From Morinoia aosen (Eukaryota; Arthropoda; Malacostraca; Amphipoda; Talitridae): a stretch of 64,000 nucleotides of DNA. The stretch lies in assembly GCA_030386875.1 (NCBI GenBank), contig CM059574.1, forward strand, positions 4,285,934 to 4,349,933, written 5' to 3'. Of the stretch, positions 45,293 to 56,083 are shown one piece after another (positions within the stretch are counted from its first letter, which is position 1; every line of letters begins with the position of its first letter). The notes below the pieces were generated by a model. That model saw nothing but the letters and a program-made list of their open reading frames with translations, searched no databases and had not been told where the DNA came from. Both the position numbers and the translations under genes were made by a program.

Positions 45293-45866
45293 CATGGAGC
45301 TAGGATATATGGAGGGAGCATAGCCGTCTGTGAAGAGAACCAGTTTTTGAGATTTCTCCTCTGTCTGTGGTAACCAATAGCCGTCTCGCAAGTGCGACGT
45401 CAGCACGGAAGCCAGTTACCTACTGACTACGTGAGAGTGCGGACACGCTCGCTGAATGCTCTTCCAGCTGTTGAGTTAATCTCTAATCATTAATTTGGGA
45501 TTCTAAGACTCCGAAAGATAATAAATTGGTTTCCTCACTTGAGGACACTTAATAATATCAAAATTTCTAGCAAAGGTACATCAAGAGTTGAAAACTATGA
45601 AGATTACAGGCCCTTGATTATAACAAATTGGAGCGACTTGCACGCACACCTCACCCTATGACTTAAGGTGTGGTACTAATCTTGCTTCGGAAAATAGGTT
45701 GGGAGTGGTAGAGGAGGTGGGAGGAGCCAACTTCAGCCAAGCGTCTGTGGTTGGCTCAGATTTGTGACGTGTCGGGCATTCACACTGCCCGAGTCTTTCA
45801 ACTTTTGCAGCCAAATTGAGGCCGATCGGAGTGCGCTATGCTCCCTCCATATATCCTAGCTCCATG
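45293..45866. mobile_element. hAT-like MITE, copy 1
   Basis: 574 bp with ends CATGGAGCTAGGATATATGG and its inverted copy at 45847-45866, flanked by a perfect 8-bp duplication GGTCAGTT (45285-45292 and 45867-45874). It is non-coding and closely related to copy 2 throughout, with indels. Eight-base duplications point to the hAT superfamily, although the terminus is not the common CAG(A/G)G. Confidence 0.85.
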
Positions 45867-46025
45867 GGTCAGTTACTGCTCAGACTCGTCGAGAGATGGA
45901 TGTGCGACGCCAAGCTCTTTTATGGACCGTCGCTGCGTGCGCCGTCGAGGAAACGATGCGGCCATTATCGGTGGGAGACGCAATTACGCACAACCTTACT
46001 CAATCATTGCTTGCTGGACACTAGA

Positions 46026-46603
46026 CATGGAGCTAGGATATATGGAGGGAGCATAGCCGTCTGTGAAGAGAACCAGTTTTTGAGATTTCTCCTCTGTCTG
46101 TGGTCACCAATAGCCGTCTCGCAAGTGTGACGTCAGCACGGAAGCCAGTTACCTCCTGATCACGCTGCGATGCGCACACGCTCGCTGAATGCTCTTCCAG
46201 CTGTTGAGTTTTTCGTTAATCATTAATTTGGGATTCTAAGACTCCGAAAGATAATAAATTGTGTTTCATCACTTGAGGACACTTAGTAATATCAAAATTG
46301 CTAGCAAAGATACATTTAGAGTTGAAAACTATAAAGATTACAGGCCCTTGAATATAACAAATTAGAGAGCGACTTGCACGCGCACCTCATCCTTCGATTT
46401 GTGGAGCAGTACTAATCATGCTTTGGAAAATGGGAGGGCGAATCGTAGAGGAGGTGAGGAGGCGAGGAGGAGCCAACTTCAGCCAAGCGTCTATGGTTGG
46501 CTCACGTGTGGGGCCTTGCCAAGGTCCCAGTCTCCCAACTTTGCAGCTAATTTGAACCCGATTGGAATCGGCTATGCTCCCTCCAGTATATCCTAGCTCC
46601 ATG
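46026..46603. mobile_element. hAT-like MITE, copy 2
   Basis: 578 bp, same orientation and ends as copy 1 (right end has CAGTATAT for CATATAT), flanked by a perfect 8-bp duplication ACACTAGA (46018-46025 and 46604-46611). The independent duplications show two separate insertions rather than a tandem duplication. Confidence 0.85.
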
Positions 46604-46959
46604 ACACTAGATCTCTGTGCTCCTCGCGTGCTGCATGGGAGTATGCATCACGGATCCATCTTTAGCGGGTCGGTGTTTTGCTGCAGCAGCATGCTCCTTT
46701 GTGAGTACTTGTGATGCGTGATGCATCAATGAGTCGCTTGTGCTGCATCGTCTAAAGAGGCCTTTAGTTTTCTTCCATTACCAGAGGAGCTCTCTGTATG
46801 GCAATGAGCTGAGCGCAGTCGCTGGGACTGAATTCGAAAGTAGGTTTTTCATTTCCAAAGTATAATTTTCCTCACTCATCTTTGTGGTGGTGAAGTAAGG
46901 CAGATGACTTTGGACGAGAAGATCCTGGTTAAAGACTCGCGGTATTTTCGCTTGACTGC

Positions 46960-47190
46960 AGCTCTCCATGGCTTAGTGGCGAAGAACGCCCTCCATGGTG
47001 TATCATGACGCCCTCCAAACGGGAAGGTGTCGGCAGTTTGAATCCCGGCTGTGCGCCCGGCGTTTCTTCCCGTTGGGAAAAGGGAGAACTCAGACACAAT
47101 TCCCCACTTCACCCAGGTGTCGGAAATGGGTAACGGCTTGACCGGGGGTAACCGTCAATGCGTCCTGGTATTAGTTAAAAGGCATTAGAA
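46960..47190 (+). mobile_element. tRNA-derived SINE candidate
   Basis: The tRNA-like head has a box A-like TGGCTTAGTGGCGAAGAAC at 46969 and a box B-like AGTTTGAATCCCG at 47034, about 65 bases apart. It is followed by a GC-rich body (TTCTTCCCGTTGGGAAAAGG…GGTGTCGGAAATGGGTAACG), unlike the AT-rich surroundings. The extra spacing between boxes suggests a small insertion. No poly(A) or target duplication was pinned down. Confidence 0.5.
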
Positions 47191-47569
47191 TAACCAATGT
47201 ACAAGATAATATGTATCAGACTTGATTGGAACGAAACATTTTTTATCCTTTTATCTTCGCCAGACCGCAGTTAACGAAGAAAGCTGCTATAAGAGGTTAG
47301 AGAGGAACTCATGTACCCACTGAGCTTGCTCATAGCTCATTTATTTTCTCTCGTTAGATTAAGAAACTGACAAAACCATTTGCGAACTCAGCTGTAATAA
47401 TGAAATGATCGATAATAACAATTCAAAGAAAACGTGAAAAAATGAAAGAGAAGATTATTTTCTATTAAAGTATTTTGAAGTTTTTACTGATCGATGAAAC
47501 TATCAACTTCGTGTTTGAGCTATTACTATTACTTATAATTGAATTGTATTGGTAACTGTTAAATTTAAT

Positions 47570-47935
47570 TTAGTCTCCTTGAGGAAGAGACAACTATTAT
47601 GTGATGGAAATTAGCACTCGGCGGGAGAAGATGTGATGTCCTGAACAGGTTAGGCAATCCTATTCTACCGAAATAGAGTAGATTTTCGTTTCGAATAATC
47701 TATTCCCATTTCTCATCTGACCTGTTTTCAACATCTATTATCTTCTTCTCCAACTCTTATCTTGTTTGATAAACTTTCTTGTTAACTCGCTATTTCTACC
47801 CACTAAAGATGTGTGGGAACTTATCTTGAGCATAGATTCCCCGTTCCGTTAACTCTATAATAAAAACGGCCTTTCTCTCTCTTGAACACTTTCGTTGAGG
47901 TTACGGAGGCTCAAAATAACTTGTAACCTATTCTA
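47570..47935 (+). repeat. Unclassified interspersed repeat, copy 3
   Basis: Head GAGACAACTATTATGTGATGG…GGAGAAGATGTGATGTCCTG, body with CAACATCTATTATCTTCTTC, tail GAGGTTACGGAGGCTCAAAA. Same orientation as all other copies. Confidence 0.6.
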
Positions 47936-48030
47936 ATAAAGCCTTCAAAAAAGTTTTTGGTGAACTTAGGTTGTGTACTCCAACCCTTTGTGGTTGCGTG
48001 TCGATCGAAATTCACACGGGTTTCGTGCAA

Positions 48031-48549
48031 AACCCGTTTCGTGATGCCCATCTGCTTCGGTATCGCACGCTGACACCAACCTCATTTAAAGAAATGAAAA
48101 GTCTCATATGTGAAGCCTTCGAATTAAAGTGGAGCACTGAATGGATAAGGAGGGTTCAACTGACGGGGAAAGGACGACATTTACTGAAAATCAGAGGAAA
48201 TACGGCAAGATGGCCGTGGGCTGCACACAAGATCCGTTGCGGCGAGACATCACTTGCTCGTCTGCGTGTTGGGCACACGGGGCTTCGGTCACATCTACAT
48301 CGCTTCAATATTGTTGATGATCCAAATTGCTTATGTGGTGCTGAGGAAAATATTGACCACCTTTTTTTCTACTGCCGTTGCTACACTGGAGAACGTACCT
48401 TCATGAAAAATTCCTCGAGCCTACTTAATGTACCCTTCTGCTTAAAAAATTTGCTTGGAGGTGACCCTTTTATGGAACTCACTCAAAAGCGAAATGTTAA
48501 TATAGTTGTACATTATCAATCATATATAAGAAAAATTCAAACAATCTGA
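48031..48549 (+). pseudogene. LINE ORF2 C-terminal end
   Basis: An open frame of about 170 codons inside the insertion. It contains the segment TSLARLRVGHTGLRSHLHRF and a Cys/His motif, C-x-C-x8-H-x4-C (NCLCGAEENIDHLFFYC). This cysteine-rich C-terminus after the RT/RNase H is typical of Jockey, I and R1 groups. No stop breaks it before the natural end at 48547-48549. The upstream catalytic domains were never inserted. Confidence 0.8.
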
Positions 48550-48744
48550 AATCTTGTTAAAATTGTCATATTGCAGAGAAGTGAGTGAATTCCTCCAGTA
48601 GCACTTCACAGAAAAACTTCCTGTGACTTCTTTCAGCCTGAGTGCTGAACTTCAGAGCATCAATCTACAACTTTGAAGGCGTGGGGCTGCATGGAATCAT
48701 CTCCAAAGCTCCAAGAAACCTGAAACAACAACAACAACAACAAC
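48031..48744 (+). mobile_element. 5'-truncated I/Jockey-type LINE with 11-bp target duplication
   Basis: GTTTCGTGCAA at 48020-48030 is repeated exactly at 48745-48755. Between them lie about 510 bases of coding sequence, a short 3' UTR and a (ACA)n tail at 48724-48744. The tail replaces poly(A), as in I-clade and related elements. The clean duplication and preserved reading frame show a complete, fairly recent insertion that was truncated at its 5' end, the normal outcome of target-primed reverse transcription. Confidence 0.85.
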
Positions 48745-48755
48745 GTTTCGTGCAA

Positions 48756-50099
48756 GCAGCGAAAACCCATCGTGATCAGAAATTGAGAATGTGATTTTAA
48801 TTATTCTGCTATTTGAACATTTATGAGTTAACTTTTATCAAATAAATCATATCTTGAATAATAAGTCACTATATAAGACATACATGTATTTACAAACAAC
48901 GAAAAATCCCTTCATCAATGTGAAAATAGTGCATGATTTTTCCTTATTCGATTTACTAAAAATTATTAATGTTGACTCGATTTTGAGTTTTTACGCACTG
49001 GCAGAGCGTTTCCGTTTTGTTTGATACTATTGGCTGATACATCCAATAAATATTTTTTAGTCTCATTGCCGTATAAGTGGGCCTAATTGCTCATATTCTC
49101 ACAATTAAGTTGCAATTGTGCCTCTATTTTCTCAGAATATTCATTACACTTCCTACATAACGCTGGTCAATTTTTGAACTTTTATTTACTAATTCTTTTT
49201 ACATTTAGGAATACCCAGAGATAATTTCCCTGTTTCTGGTGTTACTTTTGAACTGGCACAAATCTGCTTCAATTTTCAAAATACCCTAATAACAACGATC
49301 TCATGACCTCATGAGGTACAAGGCAATAAAAAATGAAATACATTGGGAAAATGTTAGGCGATGTATGTTTCAGATAACTTTTCTACTTCTGATCTGTATT
49401 GAAATCCCAGACATTCAGTAAGAGCATTCCGCTTATCACCATTCGCTTCGCCTTTGTTCACAGTGGTGTTAGCGTGCTTGTCGTGAAGGTCGTAGGGTAA
49501 TTCCCGCTTCTGCAGGCAAAATGTCGATTCAACATAGGGGACAGACATTCACTATTGAGACGAAGGCTGCTCCGTATGTAACCAATAAAGGGCCGGGTTT
49601 TTCAAACAAAAGTGATCAATTTGTGACATCAGTTGCATCGCAACAAGATTATCTTCCAGCCAATGCCATAACATGGTGAGTCAAGCTCCGGCCATCTTTG
49701 TAAATCGCTACGTGTGTCATTCCAACTCATGTATTAAATGATTGTCGATATATCGTTATTATTTTATCAGTTTGATCAATTACTGGTATTAATAAGCTGT
49801 GATATGAATAATAATTTAAATTTTTTCGGTCTATATTTTGGATGGCAAAGCTATGTTCAGGAAATGACTTGGCTAGCTTAGGGTGGTTTTAAGCATAAAC
49901 TGTCTACAATTTAAAAACTAGTTTTATTTCATTATTTTGATTTTATTATGTTGTAGGTGTCTTAATATGATTCTAGCAAATGCTATGTCTCAATTGTATG
50001 AATCTTAGGTAGGTGTGGCTTGAAGATAGAATTATTTAAGCCTTTCTCCTGCATGGTTGATGTAAAGGTTTGACCTTCAGCATTGAGGCTGAGTGCTCA
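48756..50099. other. No gene recognised
   Basis: AT-rich DNA with no repeat or coding structure that could be supported. Confidence 0.4.
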
Positions 50100-50331
50100 A
50101 CAATATTTGGTCAATGTTGAGTTTAGGTGAAGTTGGGAAATTAAGCATTCCGTTTCACTTAATCACTTAAGAAGCCCATTTAAGAACATTTTACAAGAAT
50201 GACATTTTTTCCGCTGATGCGTTATTTTCCAATTATTAAACTTTGAAGTTAGCTTTCGGGTGCCAAGGAAGCAAGCGCAAGATGCGGAATTAAATTAATA
50301 ACGGAAGCTAACCCCCTATTACAAAGAAAGA
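50100..50331. repeat. Dispersed repeat arm, left copy
   Basis: Contains TTGGTCAATGTTGAGTTTAG, TTTCACTTAATCACTTAAG, CATTTAAGAACATTTTACAA, GCTGATGCGTTATTTT and AACGGAAGCTAACCCCCTAT. The same blocks return inverted at 55932-56083 plus 57254-57330, and in pieces at 58340-58570, 58690-58800 and 59310-59480. It runs into a (GAAA)n microsatellite (50327-50352). Confidence 0.65.
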
Positions 50332-50439
50332 AAGAAAGAAAAGAAAGAAAAAATGTTTATTTCCAAGTTGTCACATGAGATACATGCCAACATATTGGCT
50401 TTTAAAAGTTTCTTAAATATAGGGCATCCTAAAACAAAT

Positions 50440-50895
50440 GTTCCATACGAGGAGTACTAATTGACGAACCATCCGAGGTGTACAAGTAGATAAGCCATAC
50501 AAGGCATAATGATAGACAAACTATACAAGGTGTACTAATAGACAAACTATACGAGGTGTACTAATAGACAAACTATCAGAGGTATACAAGTAGATAGACC
50601 ATACGAGGCATATTAATTGACAAAATATACAAGGCGTACTAATAGACCAACCAGTCGTGGCGTGCTAGTAGTCTAACAAAAGTTCTATACTAGTAGTACT
50701 AATTGACAAACCATCCGAGGTGTACAAATAGATAAGCCATACAAGGCATAATAATAATAGGCAAACTAAACAAGGTGTACTAATAGACAAGCTATCAGAG
50801 GTGTACAAATAGATAGACCATACGAGGCATATTAATAGGCAAAAAATACGAGGCGTACTAATAGAAAAACCATACGTGGCGTGCCAATAGTCTAT
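50440..50895. repeat. Minisatellite, unit about 30 bp
   Basis: About fourteen diverged copies of TACTAATAGACAAACTATAC followed by GAGGTG. The two halves (50440-50665 and 50690-50895) resemble each other as higher-order copies. Confidence 0.85.
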
Positions 50896-51593
50896 CTCTG
50901 TCAACGGTAGTTGAATAAGAAATGAAAAATATGCCTTAAAAATATGCAAAGCCCTATCACCACCAATAACATATTTCATATCTTCTCGATATTCACCACA
51001 TCATGCGGACATGGGTACATGGGATAAAATAGAGATATAGTGTAAGCCAGTTACCAATCATGATTGACAAATATCTACAAAATATTGGTAGAAATGGGTA
51101 AACAAACATATATTCAATATCAAAATTCATTGCTTGTACAACATACGGACAGAAAGATAATTTTACTACGATTTATATGCTCAAATTGCACTTTATTTTA
51201 TTAATTATATTTGACATTAATCCAATTCATAGAAACGCCCTCTAGGGAAGTGATAGATCTATTTTTGAATCATTTTGATATAGCAATAAAATTTATTAAC
51301 CGAATGGTTTTTGCGTAAAGAAATGGGTAAATGTTGAGGACTTGACCATAATTGATTTTCGAATTTTCAATGCCGTAATAATGTGAATGACATGGAAATA
51401 AACAAGTTTTCTTCAATGCACTTTCCGGTGGAAACGAGTATTTTAAAAGTTATAGCGGTAAATGAGGTAACGTAACTCCAGTGTTTCAGGCGGGGAAAAA
51501 TATACCGCGCGGTCCGACGTGAAAGTAAACAGGCGTTGCCGCGCGCCAACCAAGCCGACTTCGCTAGAAAAAATAAAGAAGAGAAGCAAACCC

Positions 51594-51905
51594 CCTATTA
51601 CAAACGTTAAGAGGTTGGGTCGTGAGGGCTAGCAACAGTTCTTTTAATGAAAATTATAAAGAAAGGTTTTAACCAACCCACTACGTCGAACGTTCGACGT
51701 ATCTGAGAGCATTCGAATGAATTCGTTCGGATCGACAAATGTACGTCGAACGTTCGACGTATCTGAGAGCATTCGAATGAATTCGTTCGGATCGACAAAT
51801 GAACTCGTCATCTCAGTTTTTATTCTAATGCATACTAGAATTTCACTTTATTGATAATTCTCACTAAAAGAACTGTGGCTACCCCTCACGACCCAACCTC
51901 TTTAC
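51594..51905. mobile_element. Foldback MITE of the AGAGGTTGGGTCGTGAGGG family, copy 1
   Basis: Inverted ends ACGTTAAGAGGTTGGGTCG and its complement at about 51886-51905 run through GGGCTAGCAACAGTTCTTTT to GAAAATTATAAAG. Inside, a 60-bp unit is tandemly duplicated (51682-51741 and 51742-51801). Confidence 0.75.
51682..51801. repeat. 60-bp direct duplication with an 18-bp palindrome
   Basis: Two 60-base units differ at most at their last base. Each contains the perfect palindrome ACGTCGAACGTTCGACGT. Confidence 0.95.
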
Positions 51906-52165
51906 GTTTATAATAAAGTGTTTACCGCTGCTTATAAAGTGTTTACCGCTGCTTCGACGTCACTGGCAGCCCTGAGATGACGGTATATCGTCAGTTCGAC
52001 GTATCTGGGAACTTTCGAGTTAAGTCTTTCGCATCGACAATATAACTCGTCATCTCATTAATTAAGTTTATGCATAGTAGAATTTCAATTCATTTCCAAT
52101 TTTCACTAAAAGAACTGTGGCTAACCCTCTCGACCCAACCTCTTTACGTTTGTAATAGGGTAATG
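51906..52165. mobile_element. Foldback MITE of the same family, degraded copy 2
   Basis: The right end (AAAGAACTGTGGCTAACCCT…ACCTCTTTACGTTTGTAATA) is intact. The interior repeats the first copy in diverged form (GTTCGACGTATCTGGGAACT, AACTCGTCATCTCATT). The left end is missing; two copies of TAAAGTGTTTACCGCTGCTT stand there instead. Confidence 0.6.
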
Positions 52166-52353
52166 CTTCCCTTATTCATTTATTCCCGCCTAAAACACTG
52201 GAGTTCCGTTAACTCATTTACCGCTATAACTTTTAAAATACTCGTTTCCACCGGAAAGTGCATTGAAGAAAACTTGTTTCTTTTAATCTGATTAGCATTA
52301 TTTAGGCATCGAAAATTCGAAAATCAATTATGGTCAAGTCCTCAACATTTACC

Positions 52354-53400
52354 AAGAAATGAAATAGAAACATGTATATCTATTTATGTAGATACATACA
52401 TATACCTACACACGTACACACACATATTAATATATATACTTATTGAAAATGAAATATTGGAAAAAAATACATATATAAGATAAAAGATAAAAGGAACCTA
52501 CCATCTACTACATAGAAAATGACAGTTGAGCTCACTGTAATCCTAAGAAATTTTTTGCATAAAAAAATAACTAAAAGGAGAAGAAGACTTAGAAAAACAT
52601 AAAAATGAGCTGGTTTTTAATTTTTCACAGAAATTTTTAAGAAAAATCAGGTTATATGTCAAGAAGCAACACAACTCTTCAGCATTATACGGACATGTGT
52701 ACGTGGGATAAAATGTAGTAACATTGTGGCCGGATATCACATCTGAGTGGAGAATATTCACAAAATTGGCACATATAGGTAGATTAGGCCTTGATCCAAA
52801 GTGATAATTTTAATTACAGAAATTTAGAGTTTTTCCGATTTGAAAGTTCAGTGCTAGTGTGCGCTGAACGCAAAAAAAAAAAAATAAATAAAGACTAAAT
52901 GCAGTGCTCAAATTAACCCCTTCCCCCCATCTCAGCCGAAAATCGATTGAAAACAACATCTTGAATGATTTTGAAAAATAGCGAGACAATGTTAGCCAAA
53001 AATTTAATTCATTATAAACTTTGCACAACCCTCACATCTATAAACCTGTTTATTGGTGTACACACAAAATGTATTTGATGATATATTTGTCATACGGACG
53101 TTAAATATTAATATAGAAAAGAGAAAGAAATAACAAAATAAAGATGAGGAAATACTCCTAATTATGGAAAGAACGTTCGTTCTGCTGCATTGAAACTGAC
53201 GGCTGTGGTGCTCATTGTTTTTGACAGAAATAAGTAAGATGAATATACAAATCGCTTGGCAAACGTAAAAGGAAATAGTTTCTAAATTTCTAACAGAAAT
53301 TTCAGGAAAAATTAAAATTTCTGATAGATGGGAAGTTCACACTGAAATGCTGCAGGCCCTATGACAGAGATGCAAAATGACGTGACACATTTACTCGAAA
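52354..53400. other. No gene recognised
   Basis: AT-rich spacer; ATACATATA-type simple sequence at 52370-52480. Confidence 0.4.
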
Positions 53401-55722
53401 TTATTTTCCAGTTTTAGAGTTTTTGATATGCTGGGGAAGCTTGTTCCACAAAAAAGCTCCAGAAAATGAGAGAGCTTTTTGTCCCACCTTAGATGAACGG
53501 TAACTGACTAAAACATCGTTCCTCCGGTTTGGTCTTTCATTTGGGATATTAGATGGAAAAAATTTTACCATCTCTGCATTACTTTGGGGGAGGTACAGAA
53601 GGGAGAATACTCGTCGAGCTTTCTGGATCATGAATCTGTTCGGTATTGGGATCCAGTCGAGTTTTCTTGAAAGAGGGGTGACATGATCGTATTTATTGAA
53701 ATTTCCTTTGCATACCACTTTGGCGGCAAAGTTTACACATTTTTGCAACTCTTCCTGACGACATTTAGGTAAGTCTCCCCACACAAGACTGCAGTAGTCC
53801 AGACGTGATAAAACTAAAGACTGAACCAGTAATAATCTAGATTTTTCGTCAAGTGTGTTCTTTATACGATGAAAGAACATTAAGGTTCTGTTAATTTTGT
53901 TGCACATTGTTTCAACGTGTGAATTGAAAGTCATATTTTTGTCAAACCAAACACCCAGATTTTTAACCTTATCGACTGGTTTAATTGTATCGTCTCCAAA
54001 TGTTAGCTTGAATGGTGGTAAATTTTCAGTCGCATTCTGTGATCCAAAAATAATGCATTTCGTTTTACTTGCGTTAAGTTTGAGCCCATTATGGTCATAC
54101 CACAATTTCAGTTTTCTCAGAAGGTTTTCAGCGTTGGCTTGTGTTTCTTTTAAATCTGCTGTTGAGCTTGTCATGGCAATTTGCACGTCATCAGCATACA
54201 TTGAGATTTTTGTGTTTGCCCTCATGGTGGGGAAATCATTGATGAAAATTGAAAATAGGAGCGGGCCGATGACTGAACCTTGAGGAACGCCAAAATTATT
54301 TGGTATGAATGATGACATTTTGTTATTCAAGCACACTGCATGAGAGCGGTTTAGTAGGTAGCTTTCAAACCACTGAATGTCTATTCTGAGGTTTGAAATT
54401 TTTTGTAGAAGTTTCTTATGCTCAACACTGTCGAAAGCTTTGGAAAGATCAAGCAATAGTAAGAGTGTTAATTTTTTTTGGTCAATATCATTGTAAATTT
54501 TTTCTGTTATGTTTAAGGAGAGCATACCCCTTATGAATCCCTGCTTTTGAGATTTCTTGAGAAACTGGGATTTTTGCTGCTAGAAGAAGTGTAAGAGGTC
54601 AGGTACATCCTGTGAAAAAATGAGACTCTTACGTTCACTCGTTCGCCCGCTACGGGGGTTTAAAGAATGGGGGGGAGGGGAGGGGGAAGTGGTATTTTAT
54701 CATGTTACACCTCTCCAATGGCATTTTCTTCACGGCGCAAAGTTGCTATGTCATCTCATATGGCTCTGGATTACTCTATAATGATTTCAGGGGTCTAACT
54801 TGAACCAAAAATTTTACAAAATTTTTGATTTGAATTGTTTGTTTCTTTGTTTTGCTTATAATGTAAACAATGGTTTTTGGTGTTTCAAACAACTTCTCCT
54901 CCTACAGTTTTTAAGCTACAGTAATGATTTTGGTATCATTGGATGCGGAAAGAGACGGGCTTTTAGGGTAACTAAAATTTGTTTCCTCAAATTCCCATTT
55001 TCAACATGAAAATGTGTAAAAATAAGAAAAAAATGTACTTTTTCAGTAATGTACAATTTTATGACGTCATAACTCATGAGCAATAAATAATTTTGGAGTG
55101 AATTTTAGTTACCATAAAAGTCCGTGTTTTTCTGCATCCAATGATACCAAAATCATCACTGTAGCTCAAAAACTGTAGGAGGAGAAGATTTTTGAAACCC
55201 CCCCTCGAACTTCGTTTTCTTTGATTTCCCATTTTCTTTTCAAGAAAATTGAACTTTTGCTCTAAGCAAAAATGGTTCTAAATTTAATTTCCTATCAGCA
55301 TACCAAATTTCATTGTACTAGGTTCAATAATAAAGAAAAAAGTCCGTATGGGGGACGCTCTCCTTAACAGGGCGTCCTGAGTACTGGTATTCTTCCTGTA
55401 AGCATATTGATTGCGATGCAGTAGATGTGACTCGTCTATCTAAGACGAGAGCTGGTTTGTTATTACTTTTTCTAATATTTTGGACATGACAGGCAGGAGA
55501 CTGATTGGTCTGTTGTTTGACGCTATGTTGATATCACCAGATTTATGTAATGGCTTAATAATGGATAGTTTCCATTGATCGGGAAACTTGTTTGTGACTA
55601 TAGATGTATTTATTATCAAGCGAATAAGGGGTGCTGTGACAGGGAAGCTGTCTTTTATATGTTGGAGGCTTATGCCATCATGTCCAGTCGCTTTAGTATT
55701 CTTTAGTGAGTATAAGAAAAAT
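53401..55722 (-). pseudogene. CR1/Jockey-like LINE reverse transcriptase, interrupted by a TTAA element
   Basis: Minus strand. The 5' part (55368-55722) reads NTKATGHDGIS, INTSIVTNKFPDQWK and NNRPISLLPVMSKILEKV, with one stop. After removal of the insertion at 54513-55363 the frame continues in the 3' part (53401-54512). That part has LLLLLDLSKAFDSVEHKKLL, FGVPQGSVIGPLLFSIFIND, the active-site MYADDVQIAM, KTKCIIFG, KNLGVWFDKNMTFNSHV and the thumb to LWNKLPQHIK. The 3' end is cut at 53400, and the 5' end stops at the foldback element at 55723, so the endonuclease is absent. Motifs resemble those at 2054-4490, but the sequence is clearly a different family. Confidence 0.85.
54517..55363. mobile_element. 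TTAA-flanked foldback element inside the LINE
   Basis: 847 bp between TTAA at 54513-54516 and 55364-55367. The ends are GGAGAGCATACCCC (left) and GGAGAGCGTCCCCC (reverse complement of the right). The interior is a long hairpin: about 54885-54985 is repeated inverted at about 55095-55195 (TTTTGGTATCATTGGATGC on one arm), with a loop of roughly 100 bases. No coding sequence. Excising it with one TTAA restores the LINE frame (…GCC CTG TTA AAC ATA…). Confidence 0.85.
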
Positions 55723-55931
55723 GTAAAGAGGTTGGGTCGTGAGGGGGAGGCATAGTTCTTTTAGTGAAAATTATAAAGCTTCTAACCGACCCATTAGGGT
55801 GACGATCGCAATCTTGTTTACATCGGCCGGCCCCAAGATTGCGATCGTAACCCTAATGGGTCGGTTAGAAGCTTTATTTATAATTTTCACTAAAAAAACT
55901 GTGCCTCTCCCTCACGACCCAACCTCTTTAC
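55723..55931. mobile_element. Near-perfect 209-bp foldback (hairpin) MITE
   Basis: GTAAAGAGGTTGGGTCGTGA at the left is repeated inverted at the right. Complementarity continues through AGTGAAAATTATAAAGCTTC and ACGATCGCAATCTTG to a centre around 55829. The arms are almost identical, which indicates a young copy able to form a long stem. Confidence 0.85.
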
Positions 55932-56083
55932 GTTTGTAATAGGGGGTTAGCTTCCGTTATTAATTAAATTCTGCTTGGTGCGCCCGTTTCTTTTGGCACG
56001 CTAACTTACCGCTCTAACTCGAAAACTAAGCATCAGCGGAAAAAATGTCATTCCTGTAAAACGTTTTAAATGTGCTTCTGGGT
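55932..56083. repeat. Dispersed repeat arm, right copy (first part)
   Basis: Inverted relative to 50100-50331: TAGGGGGTTAGCTTCCGTTA, ATTAATTAAATTCTGCTTGG, GCATCAGCGGAAAAAATGTC, GTAAAACGTTTTAAATG. It continues at 57254-57330 after an insertion. Confidence 0.6.

Larger units (their letters stand above)
45151..46762. mobile_element. Outer TIR element carrying two hAT-like MITEs
   Basis: The left end GGCCTCTTTAGACGATGCA is repeated inverted at the right end (46744-46762). Flanks TTTAT and TTTAG may be a short target duplication. Its own sequence, outside the two nested MITEs, is about 460 bp and non-coding. Confidence 0.6.
51325..52353. mobile_element. Long-inverted-repeat element
   Basis: The left arm (51325-51505) and right arm (52172-52353) are inverted copies of about 180 bp. 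From the outside in: GGTAAATGTTGAGGACTTGA, GATTTTCGAATTTTC, AACAAGTTTTCTTCAATGCA, GTTATAGCGGTAAATGAG and CTCCAGTGTTT. The centre is occupied by other repeats (51594-52160). Arms of a related element recur at 57535-57620 and 57770-57960. No coding sequence. Confidence 0.75.
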
